Assembly (NCBI GenBank): GCA_008501585.1
Contig: QQUN01000078.1
Location: 1-64,000 of the forward strand
DNA: 64,000 nucleotides
From: Pseudomonadota bacterium
Lineage (GTDB): Bacteria; Pseudomonadota; Gammaproteobacteria; Burkholderiales; Rhodocyclaceae
Reading direction: 5' to 3'
Below the pieces are notes generated by a model. The model saw only the letters and a list, made by a program, of their open reading frames with translations. It searched no databases and was not told where the DNA came from. Made by a program: the position numbers and the translations under genes. Below, one piece after another: positions 7,490 through 14,379 of this stretch; the first letter of the stretch is position 1; each line of letters begins with the position of its first letter.

Positions 7490-7777
7490 TCAGTGGCAGG
7501 CGAAATGCAGCTCGACCCGCGGATAGTTGCCGAGGATGTACGGCGGCTTGGTCTTATCGACTCTATCGACCTGCATCGCCTTGCCCTGCGCTCCGCAGTG
7601 CTGTTCCGCCTGAACGTAAAGGTCAGCCTCTATGCCACCGATGCCGGGGAACCCTGTCGCGGCCTGTTTCGACACGAAGTACCCGCCGCGGCCGTTTTGC
7701 ACTATCGGCGAATGGGAAGCGCACGACGCGCAAAGAAATGCACACAATGCTATGAGCAATTTTTTCCTTGTTTGCAT
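7490..7777 (-). CDS. small lipoprotein, probable moron
   Basis: A 95-residue protein with a lysine-rich N terminus, a hydrophobic core and a lipobox-like C-A-S-C ending at Cys19, so it is probably exported and lipidated (position -3 is Cys, not Leu). The mature part contains GGYFVSKQAATGF and a Cys-containing region ending in ELHFAC, a pattern familiar from small proteobacterial chromosomal lipoproteins. It is transcribed against all surrounding genes and has its own promoter region. Those are marks of a moron expressed from the prophage. The start at 7777 has AGGTG about 8 bases upstream; longer frames lack one. It may alter the envelope of the lysogen, but this is not shown by the sequence. 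Confidence 0.72.
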   Translation of the reverse strand: MQTRKKLLIALCAFLCASCASHSPIVQNGRGGYFVSKQAATGFPGIGGIEADLYVQAEQHCGAQGKAMQVDRVDKTKPPYILGNYPRVELHFACH

Positions 7778-7884
7778 TTTTCTGCACCTTTCATTGATGC
7801 GGATGGCGTGACGGCCGTCGGCTGGCTTTGCAGTTTGCATATTACTGCAAGCATATGGGGGTGCGCGAGCCTTGCTTGTGTCGT

Positions 7885-7913
7885 TTGTGCCGTTTCTAGC
7901 CTTTTTTTATATA
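7885..7913 (+). promoter_or_regulatory. rightward promoter before the terminase block
   Basis: TTGTGC (7885-7890), a 17-base spacer and TATATA (7908-7913). The -35 lies inside the left arm of the inverted repeat. It would transcribe the HTH gene at 8014 and the terminase genes. Confidence 0.6.
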
Positions 7914-7941
7914 ACTTTCCTCACCTGCGCCGTCCCGTAAT

Positions 7942-7970
7942 TTGTAAAAAAACGGTGAGAAACGGCACAA
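7942..7970 (-). promoter_or_regulatory. leftward promoter for the lipoprotein gene
   Basis: On the minus strand, TTGTGC (7970-7965), a 17-base spacer and TTACAA (7947-7942). The -35 lies inside the right arm of the inverted repeat. It faces the rightward promoter and would read through it to the lipoprotein start at 7777. The -10 match is modest. Confidence 0.45.
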
Positions 7971-8013
7971 ACGACACAAGGCAAAAAATTGCACGTTCAA
8001 GGAGGGCCGGCGC

Positions 8014-8256
8014 ATGCAGAAAACCGTGGCGGTGAATGAGCGCGGATTGCGCATCGGAGAGGACCATCAGAACGCGCGATACACCGATGGTGAGGTGACA
8101 CTGGTCCTTGAGTTGCGCGACGAGGGGAAGAGCTACGGCGAGATCGCGCGATTGGCGGAGATGCCCAAGAGCACCGTGCGCGACATCTGCAAAGGGCGGC
8201 GGCGCTGCCAATGTGCCGCGAGGTGGAAAACGGTGTGCGTAGCGGAAAGCACGTGA
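8014..8256 (+). CDS. small HTH protein, 80 aa
   Basis: About residues 25-65 form a homeodomain-like or resolvase-type helix-turn-helix (LELRDEGKSYGEIARLAEMP then KSTVRDICKGRRR). The C terminus is basic and contains cysteines. The start has a strong AAGGAGG site 8 bases upstream. It follows the inverted-repeat promoter and precedes the small terminase, so it may regulate the early-to-late switch or help packaging-site recognition. It is a natural candidate to bind the 23-bp repeats. No functional family was recognised. Confidence 0.72.
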   Translation: MQKTVAVNERGLRIGEDHQNARYTDGEVTLVLELRDEGKSYGEIARLAEMPKSTVRDICKGRRRCQCAARWKTVCVAEST

Positions 8257-8262
8257 GTTGGA

Positions 8263-8691
8263 ATGCGAGCCATGACGAACTACAACCACGAAATTACCGA
8301 CGAGATCTGTGCCCGCCTATCGGAAGGCGAGCCGCTGCGCCAGATTTGCCGTGACCTGCACATGCCCGCATGGCGGACGGTGTATCACTGGATCGAGGAC
8401 GACCAGGACTTGGCGGCACGCATCGCGCGCGCGCGGCAACTTGGATTTGACGCCATCGCAGAGGAAGCGTTGGAGATCGCCAACACGCCCGTGGTCGGCG
8501 AGGAAACAGAGGACGACGGTGAGAAGGTGAAGGTCAAGCGCGGCGACATGCTGGGGCACCGCAAATTGCAAGTCGAGACGCGGCTGAAGCTGTTGGCCAA
8601 GTGGGATCCCAAGCGCTATGGCGACCGGCAGCAGGTCGAAGTATCCGGCAAGCTGACGCTGGAAAGCTTGGTTGCCGGCAGCGATGAGTAA
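8263..8691 (+). CDS. terminase small subunit
   Basis: A 142-residue protein beginning with an HTH (ARLSEGEPLRQICRDLHMPA, then W..VYHWI) and a middle helix pair, ending in a segment with KLLAKWDPKRYGD. That KLLAKWDPKRYGD-type motif is characteristic of Sf6/P22-like small terminases. It binds pac or cos DNA and hands it to the large subunit. A second start at 8272 is possible; 8263 is used because GAGTTGGA lies just upstream. The 3' end overlaps the large terminase by 8 bp. Confidence 0.88.
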   Translation: MRAMTNYNHEITDEICARLSEGEPLRQICRDLHMPAWRTVYHWIEDDQDLAARIARARQLGFDAIAEEALEIANTPVVGEETEDDGEKVKVKRGDMLGHRKLQVETRLKLLAKWDPKRYGDRQQVEVSGKLTLESLVAGSDE

Positions 8692-10132
8692 CGCCACGGA
8701 GCGAGCACGTGCCCGCATCCGCGAATGGCGCCGTGACCCGGTCAAGTTCGCGGTCGATGTGTTCGGCATTGCGCCCGACCCGTGGCAGATAGACGCCATG
8801 GCCACGCTGGGCGGCGACTACGACCCGGCGCGCCGGTTGTGCATGAAGGCCTGCACCGGGCCGGGGAAGTCGGCAACGCTCGCCTGGATGGGTTGGCATC
8901 GCCTTGTCTGCTTCGCCGCAAAAGGCGAGCATCCGAAGGGCGCCGCGCTGTCGATCACGGCCGACAACCTGAAGGACAACCTGTGGGCGGAGCTCGCCAA
9001 GTGGCAGCAGCGCAACGAGTTCCTGAAAGCCGCTTTCACCTGGACCAAGGAAAAGATCTACGCCAACGACCATCCGGAGACGTGGTTCCTCTCGGCACGG
9101 TCCTTCGCCAAGGACGCCAACGCCGAGGCCATCGGCCGGGCGCTGTCCGGCCTGCACAGTCAGTTCCCGTTCGTCCTGCTCGACGAGACGGGCGACATGC
9201 CGATAGCGGTCGGTCGAGCCGCGACGCAGATCTTCACCGGCAGCCCACGCGACGCGGCGATCATCCAGGCTGGCAACCCGACCAGCACCAGCGGCCTGCT
9301 TTACGAGTCATGCACCAAGGCCTCGGAAGCGTGGGACATCATCACCATCACGGCCGATCCGGACGACCCGAAGCGCACGCCGCGGGTCAGCGTCGAGCAT
9401 GCGCGGGAGATGATCCGCACCTATGGCAAGGACAACCCGTGGGTGATGGCGACGATTCTCGGCCTGTTCCCGCCGACCGGCTTCAACGCCCTGCTGGGGC
9501 CGGACGACATCGACGCGGCGGTCGCCCGCAACTACCAGCCACGCGACATCGCCAACGCGCCTATCGTGCTGGGCTGCGACGTGGCACGCCAGGGCGACGA
9601 CTCCAGCGCCATCGCCCGCCGGCAGGGGCGCGTCGCCTACCCGATCCGGACCTTGCGCATCCCCGACACCATGCTGCTGGCACAGCAGTTCATCCGCGAG
9701 GCGAAGGAGCAGGAGGCTGACGGCGTCTTCGTCGATGAGACGGGCGGCTACGGGGCCGGTGTGATCGACGCCATGCGCTCGCTTGGCGCTGCCTCTACCG
9801 GCGTGCAGTTCGGAGGCAAGGCATCGGACTACCGCTACTTCAACAAGCGCAGCGAGATGTATTTCGAGATGGCGAAATGGGTCAAGGACGGCGGCCAGTT
9901 GCCGGACGACCGCGAACTGCGCGAAGAGCTGTGCGCGACGACCTTCGTCTATCAGGGTGACAAGTTCCGCATTGTCGAGAAGGAAATCATCAAGGACCAG
10001 ATCGGCCGGTCGCCGGACAAGGCCGACGCGCTGGCCCTGACATTCGCCTTCCCGGTAGTGAAGCGCCAGCCGATCGACGCCCTGCGCAATGATCGCGGCG
10101 CCCGCCGCGACTACGACCCCTATACCGTCTGA
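8684..10132 (+). CDS. terminase large subunit
   Basis: A 482-residue packaging motor. The N-terminal ATPase has Walker A GPGKS (59-63) and Walker B with Asp167-Glu168 (LLDETGD). The C-terminal RNase H-like nuclease has DVARQGDDSS with Asp299 and a later acidic motif (VDETGGYGAG) and DKADALAL. The ATG at 8684 is chosen over an upstream TTG because it gives the usual length and a short overlap with the small subunit. The stop is followed one base later by the first copy of the phage late-promoter motif. Confidence 0.93.
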   Translation: MSNATERARARIREWRRDPVKFAVDVFGIAPDPWQIDAMATLGGDYDPARRLCMKACTGPGKSATLAWMGWHRLVCFAAKGEHPKGAALSITADNLKDNLWAELAKWQQRNEFLKAAFTWTKEKIYANDHPETWFLSARSFAKDANAEAIGRALSGLHSQFPFVLLDETGDMPIAVGRAATQIFTGSPRDAAIIQAGNPTSTSGLLYESCTKASEAWDIITITADPDDPKRTPRVSVEHAREMIRTYGKDNPWVMATILGLFPPTGFNALLGPDDIDAAVARNYQPRDIANAPIVLGCDVARQGDDSSAIARRQGRVAYPIRTLRIPDTMLLAQQFIREAKEQEADGVFVDETGGYGAGVIDAMRSLGAASTGVQFGGKASDYRYFNKRSEMYFEMAKWVKDGGQLPDDRELREELCATTFVYQGDKFRIVEKEIIKDQIGRSPDKADALALTFAFPVVKRQPIDALRNDRGARRDYDPYTV

Positions 10133-10133
10133 G

Positions 10134-10167
10134 GGGTGCGCGTATTGCTGCGGCGGCCATCTAGGCT
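10134..10167 (+). promoter_or_regulatory. phage late promoter motif, copy 1
   Basis: GGGTGCGCGTA (10134-10144), 17 bases, TAGGCT (10162-10167). The element starts one base after the terminase stop. The next ATG is at 10175, 7 bases past the hexamer, so a transcript from a normal start point would be leaderless or nearly so. Confidence 0.7.
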
Positions 10168-10174
10168 GCTGCGC

Positions 10175-10645
10175 ATGGATCAGACACCCGCCCTCACCCA
10201 CCAGCAAGCCTACGACCTCATGGCCGGCATGCCGACGCCCGAGGCCGTGCGCCGCATGGAAGACATGCTGCTGCAACTGCCACAGATCGACCTGCAGACG
10301 TCCGCCCTGGTCCATGGCGGCATGGCGGCGCGCACGATCATGATCCCCGCCGGCACGGTGCTGACCGGTGCGCAAACCAACATCGACAACCTGTGTGTGC
10401 TCTTCGGCGACATCACCGTCACCACGGATGCCGGCCCGCAGCGACTCACCGGCTTCCACGTCCTGCCGGCAGCCAAGGGGTTCAAGCGCGCCGGCGTGGC
10501 CCACGCCGATACCTGGTGGGTGACGATCCATCGCACGGACCTGACGGACCCCGAAGCGATCGAGCGCGAGATGACCGACGAAGCCGACCGGCTGCAGACC
10601 AACACGCTGCGCCTCGCGCAACGCACCTCGGAGGCGATCGAATGA
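10175..10645 (+). CDS. cupin-like phage protein, 156 aa
   Basis: The N-terminal 45 residues are helical (HQQAYDLMAGMPTPEAVRRM). Residues about 50-125 look like a double-stranded beta-helix: TIMIPAGTVLTGAQTNIDNL, then GDITVTTDAGPQRL, then AHADTWWVTIHRTD. Proteins like this lie between terminase and portal in many podoviruses; some may be minor head proteins, but no role is proven. The start at 10175 is preferred over an upstream frame start because the latter would overlap the promoter motif. There is no Shine-Dalgarno sequence, in line with leaderless translation. The stop overlaps the next ATG by 4 bp. Confidence 0.65.
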   Translation: MDQTPALTHQQAYDLMAGMPTPEAVRRMEDMLLQLPQIDLQTSALVHGGMAARTIMIPAGTVLTGAQTNIDNLCVLFGDITVTTDAGPQRLTGFHVLPAAKGFKRAGVAHADTWWVTIHRTDLTDPEAIEREMTDEADRLQTNTLRLAQRTSEAIE

Positions 10646-10953
10646 GCTGGGCAATGGTAGCGGTTGCAAGCGCGGCGGTGCTCTCGGCGACGGTGTCGTA
10701 CCAGAACGGCCGGCGGCAGGAGAAGCAGACCAAGAAGTCGATGGCGCAGGCCCAGGCCAACGCTGACAAGCAGGCGTCGCAGGCCGAGCAGGATCTCAAC
10801 GCCGCGAACATGAAGACCCCTGATACGGCCGCGATGATGTCGAGCGCCATGCTCTCCGGCAAGGCCGGGGCCGCCGGCACCATGCTGACCGGTCCGCAGG
10901 GCGTGAATCGCAACAAGCTCGAACTACAACGCAGCACGCTCCTCGGGCAGTAA
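10642..10953 (+). CDS. putative virion protein with N-terminal membrane segment, 103 aa
   Basis: A hydrophobic N terminus (WAMVAVASAAVLSATVSY) is followed by an Ala/Gln/Lys helical stretch and a C-terminal tail that contains TMLTGPQGV and ends QRSTLLGQ. The tail motif (TLLTG...STLLG) recurs at the end of the next protein and is familiar from small podovirus structural proteins. It is translationally coupled to the cupin-like gene (ATGA overlap). It may be an ejected or head-vertex protein, but this is inference. Confidence 0.6.
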   Translation: MSWAMVAVASAAVLSATVSYQNGRRQEKQTKKSMAQAQANADKQASQAEQDLNAANMKTPDTAAMMSSAMLSGKAGAAGTMLTGPQGVNRNKLELQRSTLLGQ

Positions 10954-10961
10954 CAGACACC

Positions 10962-11306
10962 ATGGGCTGGTTCAAAAGCATCTTCAAAGGCGTCAAGAAG
11001 CTCGAGCGATCGGTTCTTGGCAGCGATCTGACCAAGAAGATCGATCCGGTTAGCTACTACGCATACAAAGACCTCCAGAAGCACACGACCCTGCTCACAG
11101 GGTTGCTGGGTGGTGGTGGTGGCGGGCCGAAGACCTACGACGACCTGGGCGGCACGAAAGCCCTGGCGGACGAAACCGTGCAACAGGACAAGAGGAAGAA
11201 GCTCAACGACGCCCGCAAGCGGCGCCAAGGCCCCGGCGTAGGTGCCACCTTGCTGACCGATGACGACAGCCAGCAGCTCGAGAAGAGCACGCTGCTGGGA
11301 GGCTGA
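10962..11306 (+). CDS. putative virion protein with glycine-rich middle, 114 aa
   Basis: The N terminus is basic and amphipathic (MGWFKSIFKGVKKLERSVLG), the middle has a run of six glycines, and the basic C-terminal part contains GVGATLLTDD and ends EKSTLLGG. The ending matches the preceding protein (QRSTLLGQ), so the two may share a partner. It lies just before the portal gene, separated by 4 bp. No enzymatic motif is present. A role in the head-tail vertex or in DNA ejection is possible. Confidence 0.6.
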   Translation: MGWFKSIFKGVKKLERSVLGSDLTKKIDPVSYYAYKDLQKHTTLLTGLLGGGGGGPKTYDDLGGTKALADETVQQDKRKKLNDARKRRQGPGVGATLLTDDDSQQLEKSTLLGG

Positions 11307-11310
11307 CACC

Positions 11311-12978
11311 GTGGCCGATACCACTTCGCGCGACAAACTGCTCACCCGCTGGGGCGGCCTGCAGAACGACCGATCAAGCTGGCTCACCCATTGGCGTGAG
11401 ATCAGCGAATACCTGCTGCCGCGCTCCGGCCGCTTCCTGCAGACCGACCGCAACCGCGGCGACAAGCGGCACAATTCGATCTACGACAGCACCGGCACGC
11501 GGGCGCTGCGCATCCTCGCCGCCGGCATGATGGCCGGCATGACGAGCCCGGCCCGCCCGTGGTTCCGCCTCACCACCAGCATCCCCGAGCTCGACGAGTC
11601 GGCCGCCGTCAAGGCATGGCTGGCCGACGTGACCCGCCTCATGCAAATGGTCTTCGCCAAGAGCAACACCTACCGGGCGCTGCATTCCGGCTACGAGGAA
11701 CTGGGCGCTTTCGGCAGCTGGGCCACCATCGTGGTGCCGAACTTCCAGCGCGTGATCCACAACCACGCGCTCACCGTGGGCGAATACGCCTTCGCGGCCG
11801 ACTACTTCGGCCAGGTCAATACGCTCTACCGCGAGTTCGAGCTGACCGTCGCCCAGGCAGTGGCTGAGTTCGGCCGCGACAACTGCACGCAGGCCGTGCG
11901 CAACCTGCACGACCGGGGCACGCTGGACGCACCGGTGCGCATCATCCACGCCATCGAGCCGCGCAGCGACCGCGACGCCACCAAGCGCGACGCCCGCAAC
12001 ATGGCATGGCGGTCCTGCTACTTCGAGCCCGGCGCGGAGGCAGGCAAGTACCTGTCTGAATCCGGCTTCGACAAGTTCCCCGCCCTGTGCCCCCGTTGGG
12101 CTACCTCCGGCGGCGACATCTACGGTAACTCGCCGGGCATGGAAGCGCTGGGCGACATCAAGCAGCTACAGCACGAGCAGCTGCGCAAGGCGCAGGGCAT
12201 CGACTACAAGACCCGCCCGCCCTTGCAAGTGCCCACCAGCATGAAGAATCGCGAAGTCGATACCCTGCCCGGCGGGGTCAGCTACGTGGATGCGGCAGGC
12301 CCCGGCGGGGGCATCCGCACGGCTTTCGAGGTGAATATCGATCTGTCCCACCTCCTGGCCGACATCCAGGACGTGCGCGAGCGGATCAAGGGTGCGTTCT
12401 ACGCGGATCTGTTCCTGATGCTCGCCAACGGCGCGAACACGGCCATGACCGCCACCGAGGTGGCCGAGCGGCATGAGGAAAAGCTCCTCATGCTCGGCCC
12501 GGTCCTCGAGCGCATGCACAACGAGATTCTCGACCCGCTGATCGAGATGACCTTCGCCCGCATGGTCGAGGCCGGCATCGTGCCGCCCCCGCCCGAAGAA
12601 CTTCAGGGCATGGAGCTGAACGTCGAGTTCGTCAGCATGCTCGCCCAGGCGCAGCGCGCCATCGCCACCAACTCCGTGGATCGCTACGTGGCCAACCTGG
12701 GCGCCGTGGCCAGCATCAAGCCGGAAGTCCTCGACAAGTTTGACGCCGACCACTGGGCCGACACCTACGCCGACATGCTGGGTATCGACCCCGAGTTGAT
12801 CGTGCCCGGCGATCAGGTCGCATTCATCCGCCAGCAGCGCGCCCAGGCCGCCCAGGCCCAACAGATGGCGGATCAGATGCAGCAGCGCGCCGCCACCGCG
12901 CGCGACCTGGCAGCCGCCGACACCAGCGGGCAGAACGGACTCACCGACGTGACACGCGCATTCAGCGGCTACACCTAA
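11311..12978 (+). CDS. portal (head-to-tail connector) protein
   Basis: A 555-residue protein of the podovirus head-tail connecting family. Recognisable features are the N-terminal WREISEYLLPRSGRF segment, the LAAGMMAGMTSPARPWF motif, the Gly-rich YGNSPGMEAL region, and the long C-terminal helices ending in a Gln/Ala-rich coil. It forms the dodecameric ring through which DNA is packaged. The start is taken as GTG at 11311, where family similarity begins; an upstream ATG in frame would overlap the previous gene. No strong ribosome site is visible, so translation may be coupled to the gene before it. Confidence 0.9.
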   Translation: MADTTSRDKLLTRWGGLQNDRSSWLTHWREISEYLLPRSGRFLQTDRNRGDKRHNSIYDSTGTRALRILAAGMMAGMTSPARPWFRLTTSIPELDESAAVKAWLADVTRLMQMVFAKSNTYRALHSGYEELGAFGSWATIVVPNFQRVIHNHALTVGEYAFAADYFGQVNTLYREFELTVAQAVAEFGRDNCTQAVRNLHDRGTLDAPVRIIHAIEPRSDRDATKRDARNMAWRSCYFEPGAEAGKYLSESGFDKFPALCPRWATSGGDIYGNSPGMEALGDIKQLQHEQLRKAQGIDYKTRPPLQVPTSMKNREVDTLPGGVSYVDAAGPGGGIRTAFEVNIDLSHLLADIQDVRERIKGAFYADLFLMLANGANTAMTATEVAERHEEKLLMLGPVLERMHNEILDPLIEMTFARMVEAGIVPPPPEELQGMELNVEFVSMLAQAQRAIATNSVDRYVANLGAVASIKPEVLDKFDADHWADTYADMLGIDPELIVPGDQVAFIRQQRAQAAQAQQMADQMQQRAATARDLAAADTSGQNGLTDVTRAFSGYT

Positions 12979-12991
12979 AAGGACAACGATC

Positions 12992-13327
12992 ATGTCAATG
13001 ATCTCGATGAAGCAAGAACCCCCGGCTAAGGCCGAAGGCGACACCACGTGCTGCGCCCAAGGCGAGCAGCCGCTCTACCCTTACGGCCTCTCGCTGAGTC
13101 TCAACAGTGAGTCCATGCAGAAGCTGGGCCTGTCCTTCGACTCGCTCACCATCGGCCAGAAGATGACGCTTACAGCCGTCATCGAGGTGACGAGCGTCAG
13201 CGCGTACAAGGAGCAGGAAGGTACGGAAGCCAACGCCAGCATGCAGATCACTGACATGGAGCTGGCGCCCGCCAAGGAGCAGACGCGCGAACAACGTCTC
13301 TACGCCAACAGCACCATGAACGCATGA
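12992..13327 (+). CDS. capsid-staple-like phage protein, 111 aa
   Basis: The middle of the protein has YPYGLSLSLNSESMQKLGLS followed by a beta-rich segment with VIEVTSVSA and ASMQITDMEL. This pattern (YPyGL...L.L...EVtSVS...lqITDMEL) is what I recall of small proteins annotated as capsid staples, lying between portal and scaffold genes in podoviruses. The family assignment is from memory. It has a plausible ribosome site (AAAAGGAC) and is the last gene before a terminator. Confidence 0.6.
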   Translation: MSMISMKQEPPAKAEGDTTCCAQGEQPLYPYGLSLSLNSESMQKLGLSFDSLTIGQKMTLTAVIEVTSVSAYKEQEGTEANASMQITDMELAPAKEQTREQRLYANSTMNA

Positions 13328-13344
13328 CCGCGCACCCGCGCGGT

Positions 13345-13381
13345 AGGCCAGGGTCGCCTCCGGGCGGCCTTTCTCTTTTTT
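13345..13381 (+). terminator. terminator closing the portal operon
   Basis: Outer stem AGGCC (13345-13349) with GGCCT (13366-13370), an inner GCC/GGC stem, then TTCTCTTTTTT. It lies directly upstream of the second late-promoter motif, so one transcript ends and another begins here. Confidence 0.65.
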
Positions 13382-13384
13382 GGG

Positions 13385-13418
13385 GGGTGCGCGTATCGAC
13401 GAGGCGCGCGCATAGGCT
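13385..13418 (+). promoter_or_regulatory. phage late promoter motif, copy 2
   Basis: GGGTGCGCGTA (13385-13395), 17 bases, TAGGCT (13413-13418). The ATG of the Bbp19-like gene is at 13425, 6 bases after the hexamer. Together with copy 1 it predicts leaderless transcripts. It drives the scaffold-capsid-cement genes. Confidence 0.72.
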
Positions 13419-13424
13419 CCCCGC

Positions 13425-13772
13425 ATGAGCAGCTACGACCCCCTCGACATCCGCGGACAGGAACGCGCCAAGGCCGACACCGATGAGCGCATCCGACTGA
13501 CCCGCGACAACGAGGAGGCTGACCTGAAGTGGCTCATGAGCAGCAAGCGGGGGCGCCGCATCATCTGGCGCTTTCTGGATCGAGCAGGGGTCTTCCTGCT
13601 CTCGTTCAACACCAATGCGATGACGATGGCTTTCGCGGAGGGGAAGAGGAACGAGGGCCTGCGACTCCTTGCACAAATCCACGCGCTCTGCCCTGAGCTT
13701 TATCCGGTGATGGTGAAGGAACAGGCACATGACAACCGAAACGCTGATGACGGAAGCCGCAACGACCACTGA
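13425..13772 (+). CDS. Bbp19-like phage protein, 115 aa
   Basis: The central segment (DLKWLMSSKRGRRIIWRFLD, then FNTNAMTMAFAEGKRNEGLR) is the signature of the Bbp19-like family named after Bordetella phage BPP-1. The family sits next to scaffold and capsid genes, but its function is not established. The ATG at 13425 is the only good start and has no leader behind the promoter motif. The 3' end overlaps the scaffold gene by 44 bp in another frame, an unusually long overlap. Confidence 0.78.
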   Translation: MSSYDPLDIRGQERAKADTDERIRLTRDNEEADLKWLMSSKRGRRIIWRFLDRAGVFLLSFNTNAMTMAFAEGKRNEGLRLLAQIHALCPELYPVMVKEQAHDNRNADDGSRNDH

Positions 13773-14367
13773 AGGCGAAGCCGCATCGCAACCGGCCACC
13801 GAGCAACCCGCTACTGGTGCGGGTGAAGGCGGCCAACAGCAGCAAGCGACCGAGAGCCAGCAGCAGGTCGAGGACACCAAGACCGAAGGCGACGGCGAGG
13901 AACAGAAACCGGAAGGCGCGCCCGAGAAGTATGAGTTTCAGGCACCGGAGGGGCAGGAGTTCAGCCCCGAAGTGATCGGCGCCTTCTCGGAAGTCGCCAA
14001 GGAACTGAACCTCACCCAAGCCGACGCGCAGAAGGTCATCGACAAGATCGCGCCCGCCATGGCCGAGCGACAAGCCAACGCCATCGAGCAGGCCCGTTCG
14101 CAGTGGGCCGAAAGCGCGAAGACCGATGGGGAATTCGGCGGCGACAAGCTGCCCGAAAACCTCGCGGTGGCCAAGAAGGCCCTCGATCAGTTCGGCACCC
14201 CCGAACTGCGCGATCTGCTGGAACAGTCCGGCCTCGGCAATCACCCGGAAATCATCCGGGTGCTGTACCGGGCCGGGAAGGCAATCAGTGAAGACCGCGT
14301 CGTGTCCGGCCAGCTCGCAAGCGGCCAGGCCGATCCGGCCAAGCGGCTTTTCCCCAATCAAGCGTAA
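13729..14367 (+). CDS. putative head scaffolding protein
   Basis: A 212-residue acidic protein. Residues 1-60 are low-complexity (Thr, Glu, Gln, Ala, Gly), then YEFQAPEGQEFSPEVIGAFS, a helical middle and a C-terminal segment ending with PAKRLFP. This composition and its place directly before the capsid gene are typical of podovirus scaffolds, whose C-terminal helices bind capsid. The start at 13729 overlaps the previous gene and has AAGGAA upstream. Function is inferred from position and composition. Confidence 0.75.
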   Translation: MTTETLMTEAATTTEGEAASQPATEQPATGAGEGGQQQQATESQQQVEDTKTEGDGEEQKPEGAPEKYEFQAPEGQEFSPEVIGAFSEVAKELNLTQADAQKVIDKIAPAMAERQANAIEQARSQWAESAKTDGEFGGDKLPENLAVAKKALDQFGTPELRDLLEQSGLGNHPEIIRVLYRAGKAISEDRVVSGQLASGQADPAKRLFPNQA

Positions 14368-14379
14368 GGAGCAAGCACC

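Larger units (their letters stand above)
7875..7980. repeat. 23-bp perfect inverted repeat with 60-bp spacer
   Basis: Left arm 7875-7897 and right arm 7958-7980 are exact reverse complements (key core GTGTCGTTTGTGCCGTTTC). Each arm carries a TTGTGC hexamer that serves as the -35 of a promoter pointing into the spacer. The arms are too far apart for a simple terminator and are not followed by a U-run in a useful place, so they are best read as two operators for one regulator. Confidence 0.85.

Noticed and set aside
7858..7869. A fifth near-copy of the late-promoter motif (GGGTGCGCGA)
   Set aside because: The upstream box differs at its end, and 17 bases later the sequence is GTGCCG, not a TA...T hexamer. 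The region already has a better promoter.
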